Assembly (NCBI RefSeq): GCF_019052805.1
Contig: NZ_JAHQRJ010000001.1
Location: 3,100,001-3,164,000, forward strand
DNA: 64,000 bases
Reading direction: 5' to 3'
DNA from: Noviherbaspirillum sp. L7-7A
GTDB lineage: Bacteria; Pseudomonadota; Gammaproteobacteria; Burkholderiales; Burkholderiaceae_D
Each line of letters begins with the position of its first letter. The stretch's first letter is position 1. The notes below the pieces were generated by a model. The model worked only from the letters and a program-made list of their open reading frames with translations, was not told the DNA's origin and ran no database searches. This document shows positions 56,289 through 64,000 of the stretch, in pieces. Both the position numbers and the translations under genes were made by a program.

Positions 56289-56448
56289 CCTGCGCGGTAT
56301 TACGCCCTACAAAGCCATCCCCGGGCCGCATAGAGGTCGTAGGGTGCATTACCCGAAGGGCATTGCACCATGGGTCGCACAACAAAACAGTCATGTCGGC
56401 CCCTTGCTTGTTCGACCGGCGGTGGAATGTCCCTTGGGGTATTCCACC
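56279..56448. repeat. Cluster of three related palindromes
   Basis: Stems are GCGTAATGCC/GGTATTACGC (56279-56305), GGTGCATTACCC/GGGCATTGCACC (56343-56369) and GGTGGAATGTCCC/GGGTATTCCACC (56421-56448). The last two share the pattern GGTGsAATrCCC-NNN-GGGyATTsCACC, which I recognise as a dispersed intergenic motif of many proteobacterial genomes. No transposase is nearby. Confidence 0.75.
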
Positions 56449-56462
56449 CACAAAACGAGCAT

Positions 56463-56487
56463 AAAAAAAGCGCCCCCGTGGGGCGCT
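56463..56487 (-). terminator. Rho-independent terminator of torF-glnK-amtB
   Basis: On the minus strand AGCGCCCC-N3-GGGGCGCT, an 8-bp perfect stem, is followed by seven T residues, 38 bp after the amtB stop. Confidence 0.93.
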
Positions 56488-56524
56488 TGAGGGGCCGCGG
56501 CGCGGCCAGGGAGGTACGACAGGA

Positions 56525-58054
56525 TCAGGCGTGATAGGCGGATTCGCCGTGGCTGGTGATGTCCAGGCCCTCGCGCTCTTCCTCTTCCGGTACACGCAGG
56601 CCGACGATCAGGTCCACCAGCTTGTAGGCGATGAAGGACACGACGGCGGACCAGACCACGGTGGTCAGCACAGCCTGCAACTGGATCCAAACCTGGCCGG
56701 AGATCGAATACTCAGGCGACACCGCGTTGGCGACATAGTCATAGATGCCGCTGCCGCCCAGCGAGGGCGATGCGAATACGCCGGTCAGCAGGGCGCCCAG
56801 GATGCCGCCCACGCCATGCACGCCGAACACGTCCAGCGAGTCGTCGGCGCCAAGCATGCGCTTCAAGCCATTGACGCCCCACAGGCAGATGATGCCAGCC
56901 AGGAGGCCGATCACCAGCGAACCCATCGGGCCGACGAAGCCGGCCGCCGGGGTGATGGCAACCAGGCCGGCCACGGCGCCGGACGCGGCGCCCAGCATCG
57001 AGGGCTTGCCCTTGGCCATCCACTCGCCCATGGTCCAGGTAACGACGGCGGCTGCGGTTGCCAGCATGGTGTTCAGGGTTGCCATGGCGGCCAGGCCGTT
57101 GGCTTCCAGGCCGGAGCCGGCATTGAAGCCGAACCAGCCCACCCACAGCAGCGATGCGCCGATCATGGTCATGGTCAGCGAGTGCGGCGCCATGGCTTCA
57201 CGGCCGTAGCCGATGCGCTTGCCGATCACGAAGGCACCCACCAGGCCGGCGATGGCGGCATTGATGTGCACCACGGTACCGCCGGCGAAGTCGAGCGCGC
57301 CCTTCTGGAACAGCCAGCCCGAGGCAGCGGTGGCGGCTTCAGCGGCGGCGGCGTCGGTATAGGCATCCGGACCGGGCCAGAACCAAACCATGTGGGCGAT
57401 CGGCAGGTAGGAGAAGGTGAACCACAGCACGGTAAACAGCAGCACCGCGGAGAAGCGCACCCGCTCGGCGAAGGCGCCGATGATCAGGCCGCAGGTGATG
57501 GCGGCGAAGGTGGCCTGGAAGGTCACGAAAGTGAATTCCGGCAGGACCACACCCTTGCTGAAGGTGCCGGTCACGGTTTCAACTGTCATGCCCTTCAGGA
57601 ACAGCCTGTCGAACGAGCCGATGAAGCTGCCTCCCTGGGTGAACGCCAGCGAATAGCCGTAGATTGCCCACAGCACCATCACCAGAGAGAACACCGTGAA
57701 GACCTGCATCAGCACCGACAGCATGTTCTTGGAGCGGACCAGGCCGCCGTAGAACAGTGCCAGGCCGGGGATGGACATCATCGCTACCAGAATGGTGGCA
57801 ACCGTCATCCAGGCGACATCGCCCTTGTTGGGCGTGGGTGCTGCAGCGGCTGGCGCTGCGGCTGTGGCAGGAGCCGCTGCGGCGGGCGCAGCCGCGGGAG
57901 CGGCCGGCGCCGCGGCTGCCGGTTCAGCGGCGGCCTGGGCCACCACGGTAGCCGGTGCCTTGGCGGCGTCATCGGCGGCAAACGCCGAGTGACCAAAACC
58001 GATGGCGCACATCAACATGCCAGCGGCGAGCAGTTTTGCAAATGGTTTTTTCAT
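56525..58054 (-). CDS. amtB: Ammonium transporter AmtB
   Basis: 509 residues. A cleavable signal (MKKPFAKLLAAGMLMCAIGF...AFA) is followed by about 45 residues of almost pure Ala/Pro, then eleven membrane helices. The paired pore histidines appear in GGTVVHINAAIAGLVG and VFGVHGVGGILGAL, and DFAGG, GWFGFNAGSG and WGVNGLK are typical. It conducts ammonium across the inner membrane. GlnK is encoded 10 bp upstream and would plug the pore when nitrogen is plentiful. The Ala/Pro stretch is encoded by repetitive GCN codons and is longer than in standard AmtB proteins. Confidence 0.95.
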   Translation of the reverse strand: MKKPFAKLLAAGMLMCAIGFGHSAFAADDAAKAPATVVAQAAAEPAAAAPAAPAAAPAAAAPATAAAPAAAAPTPNKGDVAWMTVATILVAMMSIPGLALFYGGLVRSKNMLSVLMQVFTVFSLVMVLWAIYGYSLAFTQGGSFIGSFDRLFLKGMTVETVTGTFSKGVVLPEFTFVTFQATFAAITCGLIIGAFAERVRFSAVLLFTVLWFTFSYLPIAHMVWFWPGPDAYTDAAAAEAATAASGWLFQKGALDFAGGTVVHINAAIAGLVGAFVIGKRIGYGREAMAPHSLTMTMIGASLLWVGWFGFNAGSGLEANGLAAMATLNTMLATAAAVVTWTMGEWMAKGKPSMLGAASGAVAGLVAITPAAGFVGPMGSLVIGLLAGIICLWGVNGLKRMLGADDSLDVFGVHGVGGILGALLTGVFASPSLGGSGIYDYVANAVSPEYSISGQVWIQLQAVLTTVVWSAVVSFIAYKLVDLIVGLRVPEEEEREGLDITSHGESAYHA

Positions 58055-58064
58055 GTTGTCATCC

Positions 58065-59197
<1,133 letters not shown>

Positions 59198-59265
59198 GAA
59201 ATTCCCTTAAAGTTATTGGAGCGTTACATTCTTTTGTTTTGTTCAGGTACTCTGCATACGCATTA

Positions 59266-59280
59266 GCATGAGGCGTGCCA
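59266..59280 (-). promoter_or_regulatory. Sigma-54 promoter of torF-glnK-amtB
   Basis: On the minus strand TGGCACG-N4-ATGCT matches the -24/-12 consensus TGGCACG-N4-TTGCW except for one base, with exact GG-to-GC spacing. Predicted start near 59254, about 57 nt before torF. Confidence 0.85.
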
Positions 59281-59375
59281 GCAAGCCTGACATGGGCGAT
59301 TCCGCTATGTAATTGCCCACTTGATGGTCCTGTATGATTCAAAACAATCGACTTCCGAACGCACCAGATTGAAGC

Positions 59376-59390
59376 GCACCGGGAAAGTGC
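59376..59390. promoter_or_regulatory. NtrC-type enhancer site
   Basis: GCAC-N7-GTGC dyad (with flanking C/G extending it to GCGCAC...GTGCGC), the core of the NtrC consensus. It is centred about 110 bp upstream of the sigma-54 promoter, the usual distance for an enhancer. A more degenerate GCACC/GCGC half lies next to it. Confidence 0.7.
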
Positions 59391-59431
59391 GCACCAAATA
59401 AGAGCGCCCCACCTATTCATCAAGGAAAATC

Positions 59432-59686
59432 ATGAACAGATCCAATTTTTTCAACGACTTGCAAAGCAAGATCGGCCAAGTCATCGATAATTCGCCCGCG
59501 AAAGATTTGGAAAAGAATGTCAAGGCCATGCTGAGCCAGGGTTTCTCCCGCCTCGATCTGGTGACCCGGGAGGAATTTGACGTGCAGATGCAGGTACTGG
59601 CCAAGACCCGGGCCAAGGTGGATGCGCTGGAAGCGCGCCTGGCCGAGCTGGAAGCCCTGCTGAGGGACAAGCAGGGCGGCGCCTGA
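59432..59686 (+). CDS. ubiK: UbiK-type accessory factor (YqiC/BMFP)
   Basis: 84 residues of the BMFP family: NFFNDLQSKIGQVIDNSPAKDLEKNVKAMLSQGFSRLDLVTREEFDVQMQVL then a coiled coil (ALEARLAELEALLR). UbiK binds UbiJ and supports aerobic ubiquinone synthesis in enterobacteria; the family also forms membrane-fusing trimers. AAGGAAAATC gives a good ribosome binding site. It is divergent from torF across 234 bp. It commonly stands near comM, as here. Confidence 0.9.
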   Translation: MNRSNFFNDLQSKIGQVIDNSPAKDLEKNVKAMLSQGFSRLDLVTREEFDVQMQVLAKTRAKVDALEARLAELEALLRDKQGGA

Positions 59687-59741
59687 GCGCCTTGGCCACG
59701 GACCTCACGATGCAGGCTGGGCCGGCGGCTGCCGTGCCCGG

Positions 59742-60887
59742 TCAGATGCAATACCGGTTCCGGCCGGCGGACTTTGCCTGATACAGCAGGCTGTCCGCCC
59801 GCTGCATCAGCGCCGTCCAGTTGCGCTCGGTTTCCTGGGGCTGCAGCACGGCAAAGCCCATGCTGACCGTCACCGGAAGATTGTCGCGGAAGCGGTAGCG
59901 CCTGACTTCGCCCAGCAGGCGCTCCGCCAGCATGGTGACGCCTTCCCGGTCCATGCCGGGAAAGATAATGCAGAACTCCTCGCCGCCATAGCGTCCGACG
60001 ATATCGATGTTGCGGCAGGTGTCCTTCAGGATATGGCCGATGTCGGTGATCACATGGTCGCCCGCATCATGGCCCAGCTGGTCATTGATCTTCTTGAAAT
60101 GGTCGATGTCGATATAGGCCACTGCCAGCGGCCGGCCCAGCCGCTGCGCCACGTCGATCTCGCGCTTGCCGGCCGCCACGATGGCGCGTCGGTTGTAAAG
60201 GCTGGTCAGCTCGTCATGCGTGGCCATCTGGTGCTTCTCGGCCACCATGCGCTCGAAGTAAAGCAGCAAGAGGGCCATGGCGAACAGCAGCGTGCTGACC
60301 ATCGGGATCATGTAAACCACGACGACGCCGACCCCGGCTGCCGTATCGGGCAGAAAATGCGGATGGTCGCGGTAGATGCCGATGGCGCGCGTGCTGAAGG
60401 TGGCCAGGGACACCAGCGCGGCGACAAAGGCCAGCATGCCGGCGAACGACGGAACCGGTGAACGCCGCTTCCACAGTTCCAGCAGGTTCAGCAAGGCCAG
60501 CAGCGCCATGGCGAGCGAGGACAGCAGCGCGCGGTTGCGCAGCGGTTGATCCAGCAGCATCGACAGCGCAAACAGCGCGGCGAATCCGGCCAGAATGATC
60601 CAGCCCAGAATGCTGCGGCGACGGCGGTAGAACGCGCGCACGCCCCACCATTGCGTGACCATCCCGGCAATGATTGCGGTGTTGCCGATGACGGACAAGC
60701 CGATCTTCGGGGCACCGGCATTGATGATGACGATCAGCACGCCTGCGGCTGACAGCAGGCCGGAGAGCGCCCAGTAGCGGGTGCAGCGTTCCGCCGGTGA
60801 TGCGTAGAACGTGCCGGCCATGATGATGGCCACAGCCAGTTGCACCGCCATGGTCGCCGTGGCGGCAGTAATCGGGTCCATCTGCAT
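59742..60887 (-). CDS. Membrane-bound diguanylate cyclase (GGDEF)
   Basis: 381 residues with six or seven N-terminal membrane helices (about 12-212) and a C-terminal GGDEF domain (about 222-378). The active site is intact as GGEEF at 301-305, and the inhibitory I-site RNID (292-295) is present five residues before it, so c-di-GMP feedback is likely. DELTSLYNRRAI and YIDIDHFKKINDQLGHDAGD are also complete. The sensor part is a membrane domain without a recognised name. It separates ubiK from comM, an uncommon insertion at this locus. Confidence 0.92.
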   Translation of the reverse strand: MQMDPITAATATMAVQLAVAIIMAGTFYASPAERCTRYWALSGLLSAAGVLIVIINAGAPKIGLSVIGNTAIIAGMVTQWWGVRAFYRRRRSILGWIILAGFAALFALSMLLDQPLRNRALLSSLAMALLALLNLLELWKRRSPVPSFAGMLAFVAALVSLATFSTRAIGIYRDHPHFLPDTAAGVGVVVVYMIPMVSTLLFAMALLLLYFERMVAEKHQMATHDELTSLYNRRAIVAAGKREIDVAQRLGRPLAVAYIDIDHFKKINDQLGHDAGDHVITDIGHILKDTCRNIDIVGRYGGEEFCIIFPGMDREGVTMLAERLLGEVRRYRFRDNLPVTVSMGFAVLQPQETERNWTALMQRADSLLYQAKSAGRNRYCI

Positions 60888-61098
60888 CGAAAGAGTTAAC
60901 TCCAGGAAATTCTTCAGGGCGGAAAAGGGGTCGGTACATCATAGCCGATCGACCGTTCCGTCCCGCTGACAAGACCTGCCTCCTTTGTTAGCGCCGCCCG
61001 GTTGAAGTTACCGGCCGCCTTGCGTATCGTGCGCTCTCGATCTGCATCCCTGCGTCGACGACGCCCACGATCCGGTTTGCCCCCACTACGGAGCGAGC

Positions 61099-62613
61099 AT
61101 GACATTGGCAGTGTTGAAAAGTCGTTCGTTGACAGGCATGGCCGCGCCGGAAGTGACGGTGGAAGTGCATCTGGCCAATGGCCTGCCGGCCTTTACCATC
61201 GTCGGCCTGCCGGACACCGAGGTCAAGGAGTCGCGCGACCGGGTACGGGCCGCGCTGCAGAATGCCTGTTTCGAGTTTCCGGCGCGCCGCATCACAGTCA
61301 ACCTGGCGCCGGCCGACCTGCCCAAGGAATCCGGCCGCTTCGACCTGCCGATCGCGCTGGGCATCCTGGCGGCATCCGGCCAGATGCCGGCCGACCGCCT
61401 GGACGACTATGAATATGCTGGCGAACTCTCGCTGTCCGGCCAGTTGCGGCCGATCCGGGGCGCCCTGGCCATGACATTTGCCATGCAGCGGGCCGGCAGC
61501 ACCCGGCGCGCCTTCATCCTGCCGCGCGCCAATGCCGACGAAGCCGCGCTGGTAACCGACGCCACCGTACTGCCGGCCGACTCCCTGCTGCAGGTCTGCG
61601 CCCATTTCGCCACGGTTGATCCGGCGCTGCGGCTGCAGCGGCATCAGGCCTGCCTGTCGCAGCAGCCGCATCCCTATCCCGACCTGTCCGACGTGAAAGG
61701 GCAGGCGCATGCCCGCCGTGCGCTGGAAATCGCCGCGGCCGGCGGTCATAGCATCCTGCTGATCGGGCCGCCCGGCACCGGCAAGTCCATGCTGGCGTCG
61801 CGCCTGCCCGGCATTCTTCCGTCGATGACGGAGGACGAGGCGCTGGAATCGGCTGCGCTGCAGTCCCTGACCGGCAGCTTCGATGCGGCGCGCTGGAAAG
61901 CGCGCCCCTACCGCGCGCCGCATCACACCGCATCCGCGGTCGCCCTGGTGGGCGGCAGCAGCAGCGTGCGGCCCGGCGAGGTTTCCCTCGCGCACCGGGG
62001 CGTGCTGTTTCTCGATGAATTGCCCGAATTCGAGCGCCGGGTGCTGGAAGTATTGCGAGAGCCGCTGGAGTCCGGCTCCATCACCATTTCCCGCGCGGCC
62101 AGACAGGCGCAATTCCCGGCCCGGTTTCAGCTCGTGGCCGCAATGAATCCCTGCCCCTGCGGCTACTTTGGCCACCAGGCGGGCAGATGCCGCTGCACGC
62201 CCGACATGGTCAACCGCTACCAGGGCAGGATTTCCGGCCCCCTGCTCGACCGCATCGACCTGCAGGTCCAGGTCGGCCCGCTGTCACAGGAAGAATTGCT
62301 GGCCGGCGGCAGCGGCGAGCCCTCCGAAGCGGTGCGCGCCCGGGTTGAAGCGTGCGCCCGGCGCCAGATCCAGCGCCAGGGCGGATTCAATGCCGCGCTG
62401 GCGGGCGCCGGCCTGGACGACGCCTGCCATACCAGCCAGGATGGCGAACTGTTGCTGCGTAATGCCATGTCGCGCCTGGGATGGTCGGCGCGGGCGTACC
62501 ATCGCGTGCTGAAGGTAGCCCGGACCATCGCCGATCTGGCCGGCGATGACGACATCGGCCAGACGCATGTCGCCGAAGCCATCCAGTACCGGCGCGCACT
62601 CAGGCATGACTGA
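61099..62613 (+). CDS. comM: ComM/YifB-family AAA+ ATPase (Mg-chelatase-like)
   Basis: 504 residues: an N-terminal Lon-like fold (VTVEVHLANGLPAFTIVGLPDTEVKESRDRVR, ESGRFDLPIALGILAA), AAA+ domain with Walker A LIGPPGTGKSMLASRLPG, Walker B VLFLDELPEF, and an MNPCPCGYFGHQAGRCRC zinc-type loop. ComM is a hexameric helicase that promotes branch migration during natural transformation. Complete by length. Its presence fits, but does not prove, natural competence. Confidence 0.95.
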   Translation: MTLAVLKSRSLTGMAAPEVTVEVHLANGLPAFTIVGLPDTEVKESRDRVRAALQNACFEFPARRITVNLAPADLPKESGRFDLPIALGILAASGQMPADRLDDYEYAGELSLSGQLRPIRGALAMTFAMQRAGSTRRAFILPRANADEAALVTDATVLPADSLLQVCAHFATVDPALRLQRHQACLSQQPHPYPDLSDVKGQAHARRALEIAAAGGHSILLIGPPGTGKSMLASRLPGILPSMTEDEALESAALQSLTGSFDAARWKARPYRAPHHTASAVALVGGSSSVRPGEVSLAHRGVLFLDELPEFERRVLEVLREPLESGSITISRAARQAQFPARFQLVAAMNPCPCGYFGHQAGRCRCTPDMVNRYQGRISGPLLDRIDLQVQVGPLSQEELLAGGSGEPSEAVRARVEACARRQIQRQGGFNAALAGAGLDDACHTSQDGELLLRNAMSRLGWSARAYHRVLKVARTIADLAGDDDIGQTHVAEAIQYRRALRHD

Positions 62614-62763
62614 CCGCACCTGACCGGATATACGGTACAGGGGCATGGCTCACGGATTTCTGCTGCGTTGCATCAGTGAAACGCAACTGCATCTGCTGCA
62701 TAATGCGCCGACGGCCCGGCACGCTCGTGCGAACAAGGGCCGAACGATAATCAGGAGACCAAC

Positions 62764-63555
62764 TTGGATCAATCCAAACGAACCTTATTGAAGACCGCGG
62801 CAACCGCGGGCATCGGCGGCTTGGCCGGCTGCGCCATTCCGGGCAGAGCCAGCCATGACACGAAAACGCCTTTTGCGGTGTCCCAGCCCATGATTCCCAT
62901 CGTGGGCAGCAGCGAGATGTTTCCGGTGCGCCGGATTTACTGCATCGGCCGCAACTATGCCGCCCATGCCCGCGAAATGGGCTCCGACCCCAACCGCGAA
63001 CCGCCTTTCTTCTTCCAGAAACCGTCCGATGCGATTCAGCTGGTGCCGCCCGGCCAGACCATCGATCATCCCTACCCGACGCTGACCAAGAACTATCACT
63101 ACGAGATCGAACTGGTCGCTGCGCTCGGCAAGGGCGGACGCAATGTCTCGCAGGATCAGGCGCTGGACCTGGTGTACGGCTATGCGATTGGCCTGGACAT
63201 GACCCGACGCGACCTGCAGCGCGGCATGGGCGACCAGAAAAAGCCCTGGGAGATCGGCAAGAGCTTCGACCATTCAGCGCCGATCGGCCCCATCCATCCG
63301 GTGGGCTCCACCGGCCATTTCAAAAATGGCGCAATCTGGCTCAAGGTCAATGACGCGGTCAAGCAGCAGGCCAACCTTGACCAGATGATCTGGTCTGTGG
63401 CCGAGCAGATCAGCAAGCTGTCCGAGGCATTCGAACTCATGCCTGGCGATATCATCTATTCCGGCACGCCGGAAAACGTCGGGCCCGTGGTGCGCGGCGA
63501 CATCATGGAAGGCCACATCGACGGCTTGCCGAACATCCGGGTGAAGGTGGTATAG
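62764..63555 (+). CDS. Fumarylacetoacetate-hydrolase-family protein with export signal
   Basis: 263 residues from a TTG start that is preceded by AGGAGA at proper distance. The FAH fold is clear: VRRIYCIGRNYAAHAREMG, PFFFQKPSDA, YHYEIELVAALGKGGRNV (metal-binding Glu pair) and IIYSGTPENVGPV. Most homologues start just before IPIVGSSEMFPVRR; this protein has 42 extra residues with SKRTLLKTAATAGIGGLAGC, which read as a Tat- or Sec-type lipoprotein signal with Cys at residue 23. That would place it in the periplasm. An internal ATG at 62890 has no ribosome binding site. Confidence 0.85.
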   Translation: MDQSKRTLLKTAATAGIGGLAGCAIPGRASHDTKTPFAVSQPMIPIVGSSEMFPVRRIYCIGRNYAAHAREMGSDPNREPPFFFQKPSDAIQLVPPGQTIDHPYPTLTKNYHYEIELVAALGKGGRNVSQDQALDLVYGYAIGLDMTRRDLQRGMGDQKKPWEIGKSFDHSAPIGPIHPVGSTGHFKNGAIWLKVNDAVKQQANLDQMIWSVAEQISKLSEAFELMPGDIIYSGTPENVGPVVRGDIMEGHIDGLPNIRVKVV

Positions 63556-63662
63556 CAGGGCGCGAAATTGGCGACAGATTGTGTTCGCGCAAAGAACAAA
63601 TGCGTAGTTGGCAATACTATGAAATCGGTTCTTCGCTGAAGCACCACTCCCTGGAAGTTTTT

Positions 63663-63689
63663 AGCCCGTGCTGCAAGCGCGGGCTTTTT
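63663..63689 (+). terminator. Rho-independent terminator after the FAH-family gene
   Basis: AGCCCGTGCT and AGCGCGGGCT arms pair over 10 bp (one G-T pair) around a GCA loop, followed by TTTT, about 110 bp after the stop. Confidence 0.85.
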
Positions 63690-63732
63690 CTTGGGCGACG
63701 CCGCGCTGTTATCCGCTGGTATCATTGCGCGC

Positions 63733-64000
63733 ATGCCAAATTCCCGCCGTGTCTTCTCCGCCCTGCTCCTCTGTGCCGCGCTCGCCGCCTGCTCGCCTGA
63801 CTACAACTGGCGTCAGGTGCAACCGGCCGATGCCAGCTTCGTCGCCCTGTTCCCCGCCAAGACTGCCAGTCATACCCAGCAGGTCAACCTCGACGGCATA
63901 CGCACCGACATGGCGATGACGGCGGCCGAAGTCAACGGCGTGATGTTTGCCATCGGCAGCGCCAGCCTGTCCAGCCCGGCGCTGGTGCAGCCGGCGCTGG
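63733..64000 (+). CDS. Lipoprotein of unknown function (3' partial)
   Basis: The frame starts ATG-CCA-AAT at 63733 and runs past the end of the window (89 codons visible). The signal peptide MPNSRRVFSALLLCAALAAC ends in a lipobox (ALAAC) and the mature part begins SPDYNWRQVQPADASFVALFPAKTASHTQQV. I do not recognise the family; similar short lipoproteins with this DYNWR opening occur in Betaproteobacteria (recalled, unchecked). A -10-like TATCAT lies just upstream. Confidence 0.7.
   Translation, partial: MPNSRRVFSALLLCAALAACSPDYNWRQVQPADASFVALFPAKTASHTQQVNLDGIRTDMAMTAAEVNGVMFAIGSASLSSPALVQPAL

Larger units (their letters stand above)
56067..56524. other. 458-bp intergenic region with repeats
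   Basis: No gene is supported on either strand. The region holds a tandem 25-bp repeat (56239-56288), three related hairpins (56279-56305, 56343-56369, 56421-56448) and the amtB terminator. The gshA promoter should lie in the first 150 bp on the minus strand, but I cannot name it with confidence. Confidence 0.6.

Overview
The window is one piece of a high-GC bacterial chromosome from the Betaproteobacteria, order Burkholderiales, most likely an Oxalobacteraceae-type genome (Herbaspirillum/Noviherbaspirillum/Massilia group). This placement is inference from gene neighbourhoods and protein types: birA-coaX-SPOR, the clostridial-free 'type 3' gshA next to gshB and a sugar-permease-less PTS, metX-metW, rsmI/lpoA-yraN-diaA-dolP, mreBCD-mrdA-rodA-rlpA, and glnK-amtB behind a TorF porin. 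Almost everything is core chromosome; no rRNA, tRNA, CRISPR array, insertion sequence or prophage was found.

Layout. 1-9.0 kb: a partial DTW-domain tRNA modification gene, an HD hydrolase, an MFS-like membrane protein, a PIN/ribbon-helix-helix toxin-antitoxin pair with a palindromic operator, a Tat-exported glucan biosynthesis protein (opgD), a HAD pyrimidine nucleotidase, argB, a small Cys-rich protein and an ankyrin-repeat protein preceded by a 386-bp non-coding stretch. 9.2-18.4 kb: birA-coaX-SPOR on the minus strand; on the plus strand an Mla/MCE lipid transport set (STAS-permease, ATPase, MCE protein, lipoprotein) followed by a VanZ-family protein; a glycine-zipper lipoprotein and an acyl-CoA synthetase on the minus strand. 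18.6-26.2 kb: ferredoxin, hydrolase, dacC, D-amino acid aminotransferase, ybeD, lipB, lipA, interrupted by an opposite-strand lipoprotein/beta-barrel pair.

26.2-44.7 kb: a KaiC-like ATPase overlapping a histidine kinase; tlpA, dsrE-like, dolP, diaA, yraN, lpoA with rsmI divergent from lpoA across only 11 bp; the rod-shape operon mreB-mreC-mreD-mrdA-rodA-rlpA; gatCAB divergent from mreB. 44.8-56.1 kb: a DUF4124 protein, pyrE, exonuclease III, an M48 protease and AmpG-type permease, metX-metW behind what looks like a SAM-II riboswitch with a terminator/antiterminator switch, then gshA-gshB-EIIA(Man)-HPr-EI. 56.1-64 kb: a cluster of related intergenic palindromes, torF-glnK-amtB with a recognisable sigma-54 promoter and NtrC-type site, ubiK, a GGDEF diguanylate cyclase, comM, a fumarylacetoacetate-hydrolase-family protein with an export signal, and a partial lipoprotein.

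The clearest regulatory discoveries are the SAM-II-like leader of metX (about 51095-51275) with a stem-bearing insertion and complementary GGCTAA/TTAGCC antiterminator strands, and the NtrC/sigma-54 architecture in front of torF-glnK-amtB. The less well understood protein systems are the KaiC-histidine kinase pair, the lipoprotein/beta-barrel pair placed inside the dacC-dat-ybeD-lipBA neighbourhood, and the ankyrin protein with a repeat-free N-terminal half. All functional statements come from reading motifs and gene order; no database search was possible.
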